Of a stretch of DNA of 64,000 bases, positions 33,551-41,726 are shown one piece after another. A program made the position numbers and the translations under genes. Within the stretch, counting starts at the first letter, position 1. Each line of letters opens with the position of its first letter. Where the stretch lies: the NCBI RefSeq assembly GCF_004571065.1, contig NZ_SPQN01000008.1:1-64000 (forward strand), read 5' to 3'. Below the pieces are notes generated by a model. That model was not told where the DNA came from. It saw only the letters and a list, made by a program, of their open reading frames with translations, and did no database searches. Origin of the DNA: Geodermatophilus sp. DF01-2 (lineage in GTDB: Bacteria; Actinomycetota; Actinomycetes; Mycobacteriales; Geodermatophilaceae).

Positions 33551-34520
33551 GTGATCCGCACGTCGCTGACCCGTCTGTTCGGCCTGACCGCACCGGTCGT
33601 GGGAGCTCCGATGGCCGGGGTGGCCGGTGGAGCGCTGGCCCGGGCGGTCTCCCTCGGCGGGGGCCTGGGCACGATCGGCGTGGGCAACGCCGCCACGCCG
33701 GAGTTCGTCGCCGAGCAGGCCGCCGTCCCGGCCGCCGACGGCCTGCCGTTCGGCATCGGGCCTCATGGCCTGGGCGCTGGCCGAGCGCCCCGAGCTGCTC
33801 GACGCCGCGGTCGCCGCGCGCCCGGCGCTGGTGTCGGTGTCCTTCGGAGATCCGGCGCCCGCGGTGGGGCCGCTGCACGAGGCCGGCATTGCCGTCGCGG
33901 CGCAGGTGAACACGGCCGACGACGTCCGCCGTGCACAGGAGGCCGGCGTCGACCTGCTCGTCGCCCAGGGCACCGAGGCCGGCGGGCACACCGGGCACCG
34001 GGCCACCCTGCCGCTGCTGCAGGAGGTGCTGGCCCTGGCCGACCGACCGGTGCTCGCCGCCGGGGGCATCGCGACCGGCGCGGGGATCGCCGCGGCGCTG
34101 GTCGCCGGCGCCGCCGGGGTCTGGATCGGCACGCCCCTGCTGGCCTGCCCCGAGGCGCTCAACTCCCCCGCCGCGCGCGCCCGGGTGTGCGCGGCCCGGG
34201 GCGAGGACACCGTGCTCACCCGCGCCTTCGACGTGGCGCAGGGGCTGGCCTGGCCCGAGCGGTGGCCGGGGCGGGCGCTGGTCAACGACTTCAGCCGCGA
34301 GTGGCACGGGCGGGAGGAGGAGCTGGCCGCGGACGCCGAAGCGACCCGCCGGGTGGTCGAGGCACGGCGGACCGGCGACCTGGCCGCCGCTCCGCTCTAC
34401 GCCGGGGAGTCGGTCGGCCTGGTCACCGCAGAGCGACCGGCGGCCGACGTCGTCCGGGACCTGGCCGTCGGGGCCGAGCGCGCGCTGCGGGCGGCGGCGG
34501 ACCTGCTGACCGGACCGTGA
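33551..34520 (+). pseudogene. Nitronate monooxygenase family protein, frameshifted
   Basis: The first frame gives the TIM-barrel opening LTRLFGLTAPVVGAPMAGVAGGALARAVSLGGGLGTIG and ends as DGLPFGIG near 33760. From 33762 another frame continues LMAWALAERPELLDAAVAA, with FMN-binding segments DLLVAQGTEAGGHTGHRAT, VLAAGGIATGAGIAAALVAGAAGVWIGT and LVNDFSREWHG. One extra C at about 33761 in GGGCCTCATG explains the shift; without it the protein would be about 322 residues, the usual size. The enzyme oxidises alkyl nitronates using FMN. Either the gene is inactive or the base is a sequence error. GTG at 33551. Confidence 0.82.
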
Positions 34521-34575
34521 CGGCCCCCTCCAGTGCGTTCCCGAGCGAACGAGGGGCGCCCTGGAGGGGCCTTCC
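34521..34575. terminator. Hairpin between convergent genes
   Basis: CGGCCCCCTCCAG pairs with CTGGAGGGGCC over a loop with CGAGCGAACGAGG, directly between the stop at 34520 and the stop of the FKBP gene at 34576. It fits a bidirectional terminator. Confidence 0.6.
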
Positions 34576-34953
34576 TCAGCGGACGCCGACGAGGTCGACG
34601 ACGAAGACCAGCGTCGCGCCGGGCTTGATGACGCCGCCGGCGCCGCGGTCGCCGTAGGCCTTGTGCGGCGGGATGGTCAACCGGCGCCGCCCGCCGACCC
34701 GCATCCCGGCGATGCCCTCGTCCCAGCCCTGGATGACCTCGCCCCCGCCCAGCCGGATCTCCAGGGGGTCGCCGCGGTCCCAGGAGGCGTCGAACTGCTC
34801 GCCGCCCTCGTGGGTGACGCCGACGTAGTGGGCGCTCACCAGGTCACCGGCCTTGGCCTCGGGGCCGTCGCCGACGACGAGGTCCTCGATCACCAGGTCG
34901 TCGGGCGCCGGGCCGGTCGGCGGCTCGACGTCGGGGCGGGTGGGTTCGGCCAT
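34576..34953 (-). CDS. FKBP-type peptidyl-prolyl cis-trans isomerase
   Basis: A 125-residue single-domain FKBP. Core motifs are VSAHYVGVTHEGGEQFDASWDRGDPLEIRLGGGEVIQGWDEGIAGM and GGRRRLTIPPHKAYGDRGAG, ending in ATLVFVVDLVGV. The aromatic pocket residues (Tyr, Phe, Trp) and the Asp are retained. No signal sequence, so it is cytosolic; it speeds proline isomerisation during protein folding. ATG at 34953 follows CGAGGAGAACCG. The N-terminus is a short acidic extension. Confidence 0.92.
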   Translation of the reverse strand: MAEPTRPDVEPPTGPAPDDLVIEDLVVGDGPEAKAGDLVSAHYVGVTHEGGEQFDASWDRGDPLEIRLGGGEVIQGWDEGIAGMRVGGRRRLTIPPHKAYGDRGAGGVIKPGATLVFVVDLVGVR

Positions 34954-35141
34954 CGGTTCTCCTCGGGGTCGGTGCCGGGTGGGTCCCGACGGGCTCCCCC
35001 ATCCAAACAGCGGTTCGGCGGGGTCGCCGGGCGGGCTGCGGTCCGGCGGCGGTACCGACCAACCTCGGGTGCCGGTCGAGGCGGTGGCCCGGACCCGCCC
35101 GACCGGGTGCGGGGCGCACCGCGCCGTGCTGGGCTGGGGCG

Positions 35142-36860
35142 GTGCCCGACAAGCCGATACCCGCCGAGCCCCCGTGGTGGACCCGCGCCGTCGTCTACCA
35201 GGTCTACCCGCGGTCCTTCCAGGACTCCGACGGCGACGGGGTCGGCGACCTCGGCGGCGTCCTCCAGCGGCTGGACCACCTGGCCGACCTGGGCGTCGAC
35301 GTCCTGTGGCTCTCCCCGGTCTACCCCTCGCCGCAGGCCGACAACGGCTACGACATCAGCGACTACACCGACGTCGACCCGCTGTTCGGCTCGCTCGAGC
35401 AGCTCGACGAGCTGGTCGCCGCCCTGCACGACCGGGGGATGAAGCTGGTCATGGACCTGGTGGTCAACCACACCAGCGACCGGCACCCGTGGTTCCTGGA
35501 GTCCCGCTCGTCGACGGACTCCCCGAAGCGGGACTGGTACTGGTGGCGGCCGCCACGGGTCGGGATGGCGCCCGGTGAACCCGGCGCCGAGCCGACCAAC
35601 TGGCACTCCTTCTTCTCCGGCTCCACGTGGGAGCTCGACGAGGCCAGCGGCGAGTACTTCCTGCACCTGTTCGACCGCCGGCAGCCGGACCTGAACTGGG
35701 AGAACCCCGAGGTCCGCCAGGCCGTGTACGCGATGATGCGGTGGTGGCTCGACCGCGGGGTCGACGGCTTCCGGATGGACGTCATCAATCTGATCAGCAA
35801 GGACGTCGGCCCGGACGGCGAGCTGCACGACGGGCCGCCGCTGCCCGGCCTGCCCTACGGCGACGCCTCGGCGTCCGTGGTCTGTGGGCCGCGGGTCCAC
35901 GAGTTCCTGCAGGAGATGCACCGCGAGGTGGTGGCCGGCCACGAGGCGACGCTGCTGCTGGTCGGTGAGATGCCCGGGGTGACCGTGGAGCAGGCGCGGC
36001 TGTTCACCGACCCGGCCCGGCGCGAGGTCGACATGGTGTTCCAGTTCGAGCACGTCCAGCTGGACCACTCCGGGTCGAAGTTCGACCCGCACCCCCTGCG
36101 GATGCGCGACCTCAAGGCCTCGTTCGGCCGGTGGCAGACGGGGCTGGCCGACGTCGGCTGGAACTCCCTGTACTGGGACAACCACGACCAGCCGCGGGCG
36201 GTCTCCCGCTTCGGCGACGACTCGCCGCGGTACCGCCGGGACTCGGCCACCTGCCTGGCCACGCTGCTGCACCTGCACCGCGGGACGCCCTACGTCTACC
36301 AGGGCGAGGAGCTGGGGATGGCCAACGCCCCGTTCGGGAGCATCGACGGCTTCCGGGACGTCGAGTCGCTGAACCACTACGCGCAGGCCGTGGCGCACGG
36401 CGCGGACCCCGAGGAGGTGCTGGCCGCGCTGCGGCGGATGAGCCGGGACAACGCGCGGACGCCGGTGCAGTGGAACGACTCGCCGCATGCCGGGTTCACC
36501 ACCGGGACGCCGTGGATTCCGGTCAACCCCGACCACGGGGAGTGGAACGCCGCGGCGCAGCGGAACGACCCGTCGTCGGTGTTCGCCCACCACAGGCGGC
36601 TGATCGGGCTGCGGCACGAGCAGCCGGTCGTCGCGCTCGGCGACTTCACCATGCTGCTGCCCGACCACGAGGAGGTGTACGCCTTCACCCGTCGACTGGA
36701 CGGCGAGACGCTGCTCGTCGTCTGCAACCTCGGCGGCTCGATCCACCCGCTGGGCGAGCTGCTGCCGGAGGCGGTCGGCGCCGAGCTGGTGCTGGGCAAC
36801 CTCGGCGAGGAGGACCCCGCCGTCCTGCGGCCGTGGGAGGCCCGGGTCCTGCGGGTCTGA
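35142..36860 (+). CDS. GH13 alpha-glucosidase / oligo-1,6-glucosidase
   Basis: 572 residues. The catalytic (beta/alpha)8 barrel has all three acids: nucleophile Asp213 in GVDGFRMDVINLISKD, acid/base Glu276 in LLVGEMPG and Asp349 in YWDNHDQPR. Region I is DLVVNHTSDRHPWF. The MDVINLISKD form of region II is typical of the subfamily with oligo-1,6-glucosidase and alpha-glucosidase, not amylase; a close relative is trehalose-6-phosphate hydrolase. No signal peptide, so it acts inside the cell. GTG at 35142 (VPDKPIPAEPPWW). It ends 9 bp before the stop of the convergent hydrolase gene. Confidence 0.9.
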   Translation: MPDKPIPAEPPWWTRAVVYQVYPRSFQDSDGDGVGDLGGVLQRLDHLADLGVDVLWLSPVYPSPQADNGYDISDYTDVDPLFGSLEQLDELVAALHDRGMKLVMDLVVNHTSDRHPWFLESRSSTDSPKRDWYWWRPPRVGMAPGEPGAEPTNWHSFFSGSTWELDEASGEYFLHLFDRRQPDLNWENPEVRQAVYAMMRWWLDRGVDGFRMDVINLISKDVGPDGELHDGPPLPGLPYGDASASVVCGPRVHEFLQEMHREVVAGHEATLLLVGEMPGVTVEQARLFTDPARREVDMVFQFEHVQLDHSGSKFDPHPLRMRDLKASFGRWQTGLADVGWNSLYWDNHDQPRAVSRFGDDSPRYRRDSATCLATLLHLHRGTPYVYQGEELGMANAPFGSIDGFRDVESLNHYAQAVAHGADPEEVLAALRRMSRDNARTPVQWNDSPHAGFTTGTPWIPVNPDHGEWNAAAQRNDPSSVFAHHRRLIGLRHEQPVVALGDFTMLLPDHEEVYAFTRRLDGETLLVVCNLGGSIHPLGELLPEAVGAELVLGNLGEEDPAVLRPWEARVLRV

Positions 36861-36869
36861 CCCGCTCGC

Positions 36870-37655
36870 TCAGCGGGCGGTCCGGTCCAGGATCAGCGAG
36901 ACCGTGGCGGCCGGTTCGTCCCACTGCGGGAAGTGCCCGGAGCGGTCGAACCAGTGCAGGTCGGCGTCGGGGAAGGCTCGGACGGCGCGCTCGGCCTGCC
37001 GGGCGAGGGTGACCCGGTCCCGCCGCCCCCAGCCGATGGTGACCGGTCCGGACAGGGTGCCGGCCGGCGCAGCCTGCTGACGTGGACCCAGGGCCAGGTC
37101 GTCGAGCACCTCGTCGAAGGAGGGCGAGGCGACGTATCCCTCCAGCTCTCGCCGCACGAGCTCGCCGTCGAGCGCCCAGGGCCGGGCGGAGAACTGGAGC
37201 AGGAGCGCCGTCCGCCCGGCCGGGTTGGCCAGCAGCGCCGGCAGCGCCGGGCGGATCCGCCGGACCAGCACCATGGACGCCGCGATGCTGGCCCGGAAGA
37301 CGCGGGCCTCCCGGTCGGTCCAGAAGCCGCCCGGATCCAGGGCGACGCCGCCGCGCCCCAGGCCGCGCCGGGCCAGTTCCAGCACCATCCGTGCCCCCAG
37401 CGAGCTGCCGACGAGCGGCGCCTGCGCCAGGTCCTGGTCGACCAGCCACTTTCCCACGGCCTCGGTGAGCGCGGCGAACGTCGGCCGCGGCAGGGGCGGG
37501 CTGTCCCCGGCGAAGCCGGGCAGGTCCACGGCGACGACGCTGCGCTCGGCGGCCAGGGCCGGCAGCACCGGTTGCCAGGACCGCCAGGAACCGCCGAGGC
37601 CGTGCACCAGGACGAGCGGGGGACCGGCGCCGAGCCGGGTGGCCGAGATCTCCAT
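36870..37655 (-). CDS. Alpha/beta hydrolase
   Basis: 261 residues with the alpha/beta hydrolase fold. The oxyanion region reads LVLVHGLGGSWRSWQPVL, the nucleophile elbow is GSSLGARM with Ser85, and the catalytic His lies in FDRSGHFPQWDEP near the end. An acidic residue before it is probably in GWGRRDRVTLA. The substrate (ester, epoxide or haloalkane) cannot be told. ATG at 37655. It lies 77 bp after the convergent MFS gene region and has no obvious partners. Confidence 0.85.
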   Translation of the reverse strand: MEISATRLGAGPPLVLVHGLGGSWRSWQPVLPALAAERSVVAVDLPGFAGDSPPLPRPTFAALTEAVGKWLVDQDLAQAPLVGSSLGARMVLELARRGLGRGGVALDPGGFWTDREARVFRASIAASMVLVRRIRPALPALLANPAGRTALLLQFSARPWALDGELVRRELEGYVASPSFDEVLDDLALGPRQQAAPAGTLSGPVTIGWGRRDRVTLARQAERAVRAFPDADLHWFDRSGHFPQWDEPAATVSLILDRTAR

Positions 37656-37732
37656 GCCCGGTCCCTACCCCGCGGACCGCGGGCTCAGCGGAGTAGCTGG
37701 AGGCTCCCCCGCCTCCTCCCCCCGCGCTCGGC

Positions 37733-39025
37733 TCAGGCCGGCGCGCCGACCTGCTCCGCGGCGGGACGACGGTCGAGCGGGTGGGCCAGCTCGTCGGCGG
37801 GCAACCGGGCGACGAGGACGGCGACGACCGCGAGCACCGGGGGCACCAGACCGGCGACGAGGAAGGTCGCGGTGAGCCCGGCGGCCTCGCTGACCGGGCC
37901 GGCCAGCGCCATCGACAGCGGCATGAACGCGCCGGAGAGCAGGAAGTCCAGGCTGGAGACCCGCCCGAGCAGGGCCGGTGGGACCCGCCGTTGCAGCAGC
38001 GTGCCCCAGATGACCATGCCGCCCTGGAAGGCCGCCCCCATGACCAGGCCGGCGAGGATCATCGGCGCCACGTGCCTGGCGAGGCCGAAGACGGCCAGCG
38101 GCAGGCAGCCCAGGCCCCACAGCAGGTTCATCACCGTCAGGTAGCGCCGCGGCAGCCGGCGGGAGGCGACGACGAGCGAGCCCACCGCCCCGCCGACCCC
38201 GAAGGCGGCGAGCACCAGGGCGTGCTGGAAGGGGCCGCCGTCGGCGCGGTCGCGGATGGCGAAGGGGGCCAGGACCTCCAGGGGGCCCATCATCACCAGC
38301 AGCATCAGCGAGGCGAACAGCAGCGTCGCCAGGAGCCACGGCGTCCGGACCAGGTAGCCGAAGCCCTCCCGCAGGTCGCTGATCACCGCGCGGACCGGGT
38401 GCACCGGGACGGCGGCCGGCTCGCGACGGACCGGGGTCGCGGGCAGCCCGGCCACGCACACCGCCGCGCCGGCCGCCGCGGCGGCCGTGACCAGCAGCGC
38501 GGCGCCGGGCGAGACGCTGGCCACCAGCAGGCCGGCGGCGGCCGGTCCGGCGACCTGGTGCAGCACCGGCCGCATCATCCCCTCGAGCCCGTTGGCCGCG
38601 AGCAGGTCCTCCTCCGGGAGCAGGGTCGGCACCAGCGCCGAATAGGCCGGGTAGTACAGGCCCATCCCCACGCCGCCCAGCAGGCCGACGGCGGCGAGCA
38701 GCTCCAACGGCAGGGCGTCGGCCAGCGAGAGCACGGCCACCCCCGCGACGGGGACGGCCTGCAGCAGCGCCACGGCCAGCAGGATGTGCCGCTGCGGCAC
38801 CCGGTCGGCGAGCACCCCGCCGAGCAGGGCGACGGCCAGCGTTCCGCCGGCGGTCAGCCCGCTGACCAGCGAGACCTCGGCCGGTCCGCCGCCGAGCGCG
38901 ACGACCTGCCAGACCAGGGCGATCGCCCAGGAGCCGTTGGCCACCAGGGACAGGCCGAGGGAGAGCGCGAGCCGGCGGTACTGCGGGGTGCGCAGCGGGG
39001 TCAGCGCCCGCGCCAGGCCGGCCAT
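37733..39025 (-). CDS. MFS transporter (MdfA/enterobactin-exporter-like)
   Basis: 430 residues with about twelve membrane segments. N-terminal YRRLALSLGLSLVANGSWAIALVWQVVALGG and the loop GGVLADRVPQRHILLAV resemble the EntS/MFS_3 group, whose members often export siderophores or drugs. Further signs are GLYYPAYSALVPTLLPEEDLLAANGL and LLGRVSSLDFLLSGAFMPLS. ATG at 39025 follows GGGGAGGGGGGCACG. The frame continues upstream as a shadow of other genes. A siderophore export role would suit the iron locus at 45-50 kb but is not shown. Confidence 0.82.
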   Translation of the reverse strand: MAGLARALTPLRTPQYRRLALSLGLSLVANGSWAIALVWQVVALGGGPAEVSLVSGLTAGGTLAVALLGGVLADRVPQRHILLAVALLQAVPVAGVAVLSLADALPLELLAAVGLLGGVGMGLYYPAYSALVPTLLPEEDLLAANGLEGMMRPVLHQVAGPAAAGLLVASVSPGAALLVTAAAAAGAAVCVAGLPATPVRREPAAVPVHPVRAVISDLREGFGYLVRTPWLLATLLFASLMLLVMMGPLEVLAPFAIRDRADGGPFQHALVLAAFGVGGAVGSLVVASRRLPRRYLTVMNLLWGLGCLPLAVFGLARHVAPMILAGLVMGAAFQGGMVIWGTLLQRRVPPALLGRVSSLDFLLSGAFMPLSMALAGPVSEAAGLTATFLVAGLVPPVLAVVAVLVARLPADELAHPLDRRPAAEQVGAPA

Positions 39026-39130
39026 CGTGCCCCCCTCCCCGGTCGTCCGTGCCGCCCCCTGTGGCCGGCGCGGACCATGGTGCCTGGCGCCCTCCCGGCG
39101 CCGCGCGGGGTTTCCCTGGCCTCGTCCCGG

Positions 39131-39189
39131 GGCGGCCCCGTCCAGAGGCTCGCCGCGAGCCTGCGAGCGGTGAGGAGGACGGGGTCCTT
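39131..39189. terminator. Dispersed hairpin repeat (consensus copy)
   Basis: A 59-bp element beginning GGCGGCCCCGTCCAGAGG and ending GGACGGGGTCCTT, with an inner stem around CGCGAGCCTGCGAGCG. A copy at 60593-60651 differs at a single base. It sits 34 bp after the stop of the acyl-CoA dehydrogenase gene (read on the minus strand) and fits a terminator. Confidence 0.75.
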
Positions 39190-39222
39190 CTACTGCGAGT
39201 GGCGGGGGCAGGGGGTCCTTTC

Positions 39223-40479
39223 TCAGGCGAGCGGGGAGCGCGGGAGGAGGCGGTCGCTGACGATGCGCTTCTGGATCTCGCTGGTGCCCTCGAAGATCGT
39301 CGTCAACCGGGCGTCGCGCCAGTGCCGCTCGACCTGGCGCTCGGTGGTGTAGCCGTTGCCGCCGTGCAGCTGCATGGCCTGGTTGGTCACCCGTACCGAC
39401 ATCTCGGTGGCCTCGAGCTTGACCATCGCCGCCTCCTTCTCGCAGGGGACGCCGAGGTCGAGCAGGTGGGCGACCTGCCGGTAGAACGCGCGGGACTGCT
39501 CGACCTGGGCGGCCATCTCGGCGACGGCGAACCGCAGCGCCTGGAAGTCGCCGATCGGATGGCCGAACTGCTCGCGTTCCTGCAGGTAGCGGATCGAGTC
39601 CTCCAAGGCGGCGCGGGCCAGCCCGACGGCCCGGGCGGCGGTGTGCACCCGGGCGGTGTTGAGGAACAGCTGCGCCTGCGCGAACCCGGCCCGCCTCGCC
39701 TCGGCGCCCTCCTCGTCGCTGGCGGCGGCCTCGTCGATGACGTTCCCCCGCGGGATGCGGACGCCGTCGAAGGCGAGGTCCCAGGTCAGGAAGCCGTGGT
39801 AGCCGATCTTGTCGATCGGGGAGCCGGTCAGGCCCTCGGGGAACTCCCCGCGCGGCTTCTCCAGCAGCAGGTTGAGCAGGCCCGTCGACCGGGACTCCCC
39901 CGGCTCGGGGTCGCGCTCGCGCACGAGCACCTGGATGAAGTCGGCGGCCTTCGCGTTGCCGCACCAGCGCTTGCGGCCGGACACCACCCACTCGTCGCCG
40001 TCCAGGACCGCACGGGTGGAGACGCCGGCGAGGTCGGAGCCGGCGTCGGGCTCGGACAGCGCGATGGCGCCGATCCACTCGCCGCGGGCGCTGCGGCGCA
40101 GCAGGTCACGACGGCGGTCGGCGTCGGCGAGCGCGGTCCCGAGGCCCTGGGAGCGGGCGAGGATGCTGGCGGTGCTCATCCAGGCGCGGGCCAGCTCCTC
40201 GGAAACCATGCAGTACTCGAAGACGCCGAGGCCCAGCCCGCCGTCCTCGGCCGGGACGGTGATGCCGAAGTACCCGAGCTCGGCCAGCCGTTCGAGGATC
40301 CGCTGCGGGATCTCGCCCTTCTGCGGGTCGAGCTCGTTGGCGACCGGCAGCACCTCGTCCATGGCGAAGCGGCGGGCCTGCAGCTGCAGCGCCTCCCGCT
40401 CCGGCGTGTGCCAGGGAGGCAGCAGGGCGGGCGGCTGCGGCGGCAGGGTCTCGGTCGGGGTCTCGGCTGTCGACGTCAT
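39223..40479 (-). CDS. Acyl-CoA dehydrogenase
   Basis: 418 residues of the flavin-dependent acyl-CoA dehydrogenase family, which introduces an alpha,beta double bond in acyl-CoA. Domain signatures are RWCGNAKAADFIQVLV, LSEPDAGSDLAGVSTRA, HTAARAVGLARAALEDSIRYLQEREQFG and LHGGNGYTTERQVERHWRDAR. The catalytic Glu is in TIFEGTSEIQKR at about residue 400, the normal position in short/medium-chain enzymes. ATG at 40479 follows GAGGAGAGACCGCCGACG. It may serve fatty or branched-chain acyl-CoA oxidation, which would fit the bkd operon. The chain length cannot be told. Confidence 0.9.
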   Translation of the reverse strand: MTSTAETPTETLPPQPPALLPPWHTPEREALQLQARRFAMDEVLPVANELDPQKGEIPQRILERLAELGYFGITVPAEDGGLGLGVFEYCMVSEELARAWMSTASILARSQGLGTALADADRRRDLLRRSARGEWIGAIALSEPDAGSDLAGVSTRAVLDGDEWVVSGRKRWCGNAKAADFIQVLVRERDPEPGESRSTGLLNLLLEKPRGEFPEGLTGSPIDKIGYHGFLTWDLAFDGVRIPRGNVIDEAAASDEEGAEARRAGFAQAQLFLNTARVHTAARAVGLARAALEDSIRYLQEREQFGHPIGDFQALRFAVAEMAAQVEQSRAFYRQVAHLLDLGVPCEKEAAMVKLEATEMSVRVTNQAMQLHGGNGYTTERQVERHWRDARLTTIFEGTSEIQKRIVSDRLLPRSPLA

Positions 40480-40598
40480 CGTCGGCGGTCTCTCCTCGTC
40501 CTGGGCGGGCGCTGGCGTCCACCTTGGCGGTCGGGAGTGCCCTGCGCAGCCCGCCGTCACCCACCGGGACCAGCGTCACCGGCCGGGTGCGGGCCCGC

Positions 40599-41615
40599 TC
40601 AGCCGACGCGGGCGGGCCGGTACGGCGCCCGATCGGGGCGGTCGAGGCCCCAGCTCACGCCGTCGTACCAGCTGGAACAGAGGGTGTCGGCGAAGTACTG
40701 GGCCGGCTGCCCGCACTGGCGCGGGCCGGTGCCGGGGTCGTTCGGCGCGGCGTGGCCCATGCCCTCCACGGTGTACGTCGTGACGCGGACCCGACCCTGA
40801 CGGTCGGCGTACTGCTCGCGGGTGGTGTCGGCCGGCAGCGCGGTGGTCGTCCGGGGCGTCTGGGTCAGCCCGTGCACCGCCGTCCACTGGTCGCGGGACT
40901 CCACCGCGTTGGCCGGGCTGACCGTGCGGTCGTCCGTGCCGTGCCAGACCGAGACCTCCGGCCAGTCCGTGGTGCCGGCGGGGGCGGCGCGCCGGACGGC
41001 GGCCGCCCACTCCTCCGGGCTGCGCGGCGCGCCGGTCTGCATGCACACCAGCGCGGGAAGCAGGCTGTCGGCGCAGCCGACCGGGACGCCGGCGATGACC
41101 GAGCCGGCGGCGAAGACGTCGGGGTAGGCGGCCAGCAGCGCGGCGCTCATGGCCCCGCCGGCCGACAGCCCGGTGACGAAGACCCGCCGCGGGTCGGCAC
41201 CGTAGGCGCTGACCGCATGGGCGACCATGCTGCGGATCGAGGCTGCCTCGCCCTGACCGCGGGTGACGTCGGCGGGCTCGAACCAGTTGAAGCACGCGTT
41301 AGCGTTGTTGAGGCGGGTCTGCTGCGGCAGGACGACGGTGAGGCCCCAGCGGTCGGCCAGTTCCGGCCAGCCCGAACCGGCCGCGTAGCCGACGGCGTCC
41401 TGGGTGCAGCCGTGCAGCGCGACGACGACCGGAGCGCCCTTCCCCAGCCCGGCCGGGCGGTGCACGTACATCTCCAGCGAGCCGGGGTTCGGTCCGAAGT
41501 CGGTCACCTGCACCGGGGCGGCCGCCGCGGCGGCCGGGCCCGCTCCGCCGGTGAGCAGGCCGGCGGCCACCAGGGCCGGCACGAGGACGAGTCGCAGCAG
41601 GGCACGGCGGCGCAC
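40599..41615 (-). CDS. Secreted PHB depolymerase-family esterase
   Basis: 338 residues. A signal peptide (RRRALLRLVLVPALVAAGLLTGGAGPAAA) and an alpha/beta hydrolase domain. The oxyanion region is VALHGCTQD, the nucleophile Ser151 lies in VTGLSAGGAMSAALLAAYPDVFAAG, and the His is in EGMGHAAPNDPGTG. This is the Esterase_PHB family (PHB depolymerase type 1, LpqC-like), which also contains feruloyl and other polymer esterases. Several Cys pairs suit an extracellular protein. GTG at 41615. It probably cleaves polyhydroxybutyrate or plant-type esters outside the cell; the product 3-hydroxybutyrate would feed the adjacent acetoacetyl-CoA synthetase. Confidence 0.87.
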   Translation of the reverse strand: MRRRALLRLVLVPALVAAGLLTGGAGPAAAAAAPVQVTDFGPNPGSLEMYVHRPAGLGKGAPVVVALHGCTQDAVGYAAGSGWPELADRWGLTVVLPQQTRLNNANACFNWFEPADVTRGQGEAASIRSMVAHAVSAYGADPRRVFVTGLSAGGAMSAALLAAYPDVFAAGSVIAGVPVGCADSLLPALVCMQTGAPRSPEEWAAAVRRAAPAGTTDWPEVSVWHGTDDRTVSPANAVESRDQWTAVHGLTQTPRTTTALPADTTREQYADRQGRVRVTTYTVEGMGHAAPNDPGTGPRQCGQPAQYFADTLCSSWYDGVSWGLDRPDRAPYRPARVG

Positions 41616-41726
41616 GAGGCCTCCTCCGGGAGCGGATCGGATGCTTCCGACGGTATGGCGCCGGTCACGGTCCGGCGATGGGGTGGCCCCACACGTCGCC
41701 GTCCGGAGCGGTGGCCGCCGGCCACA

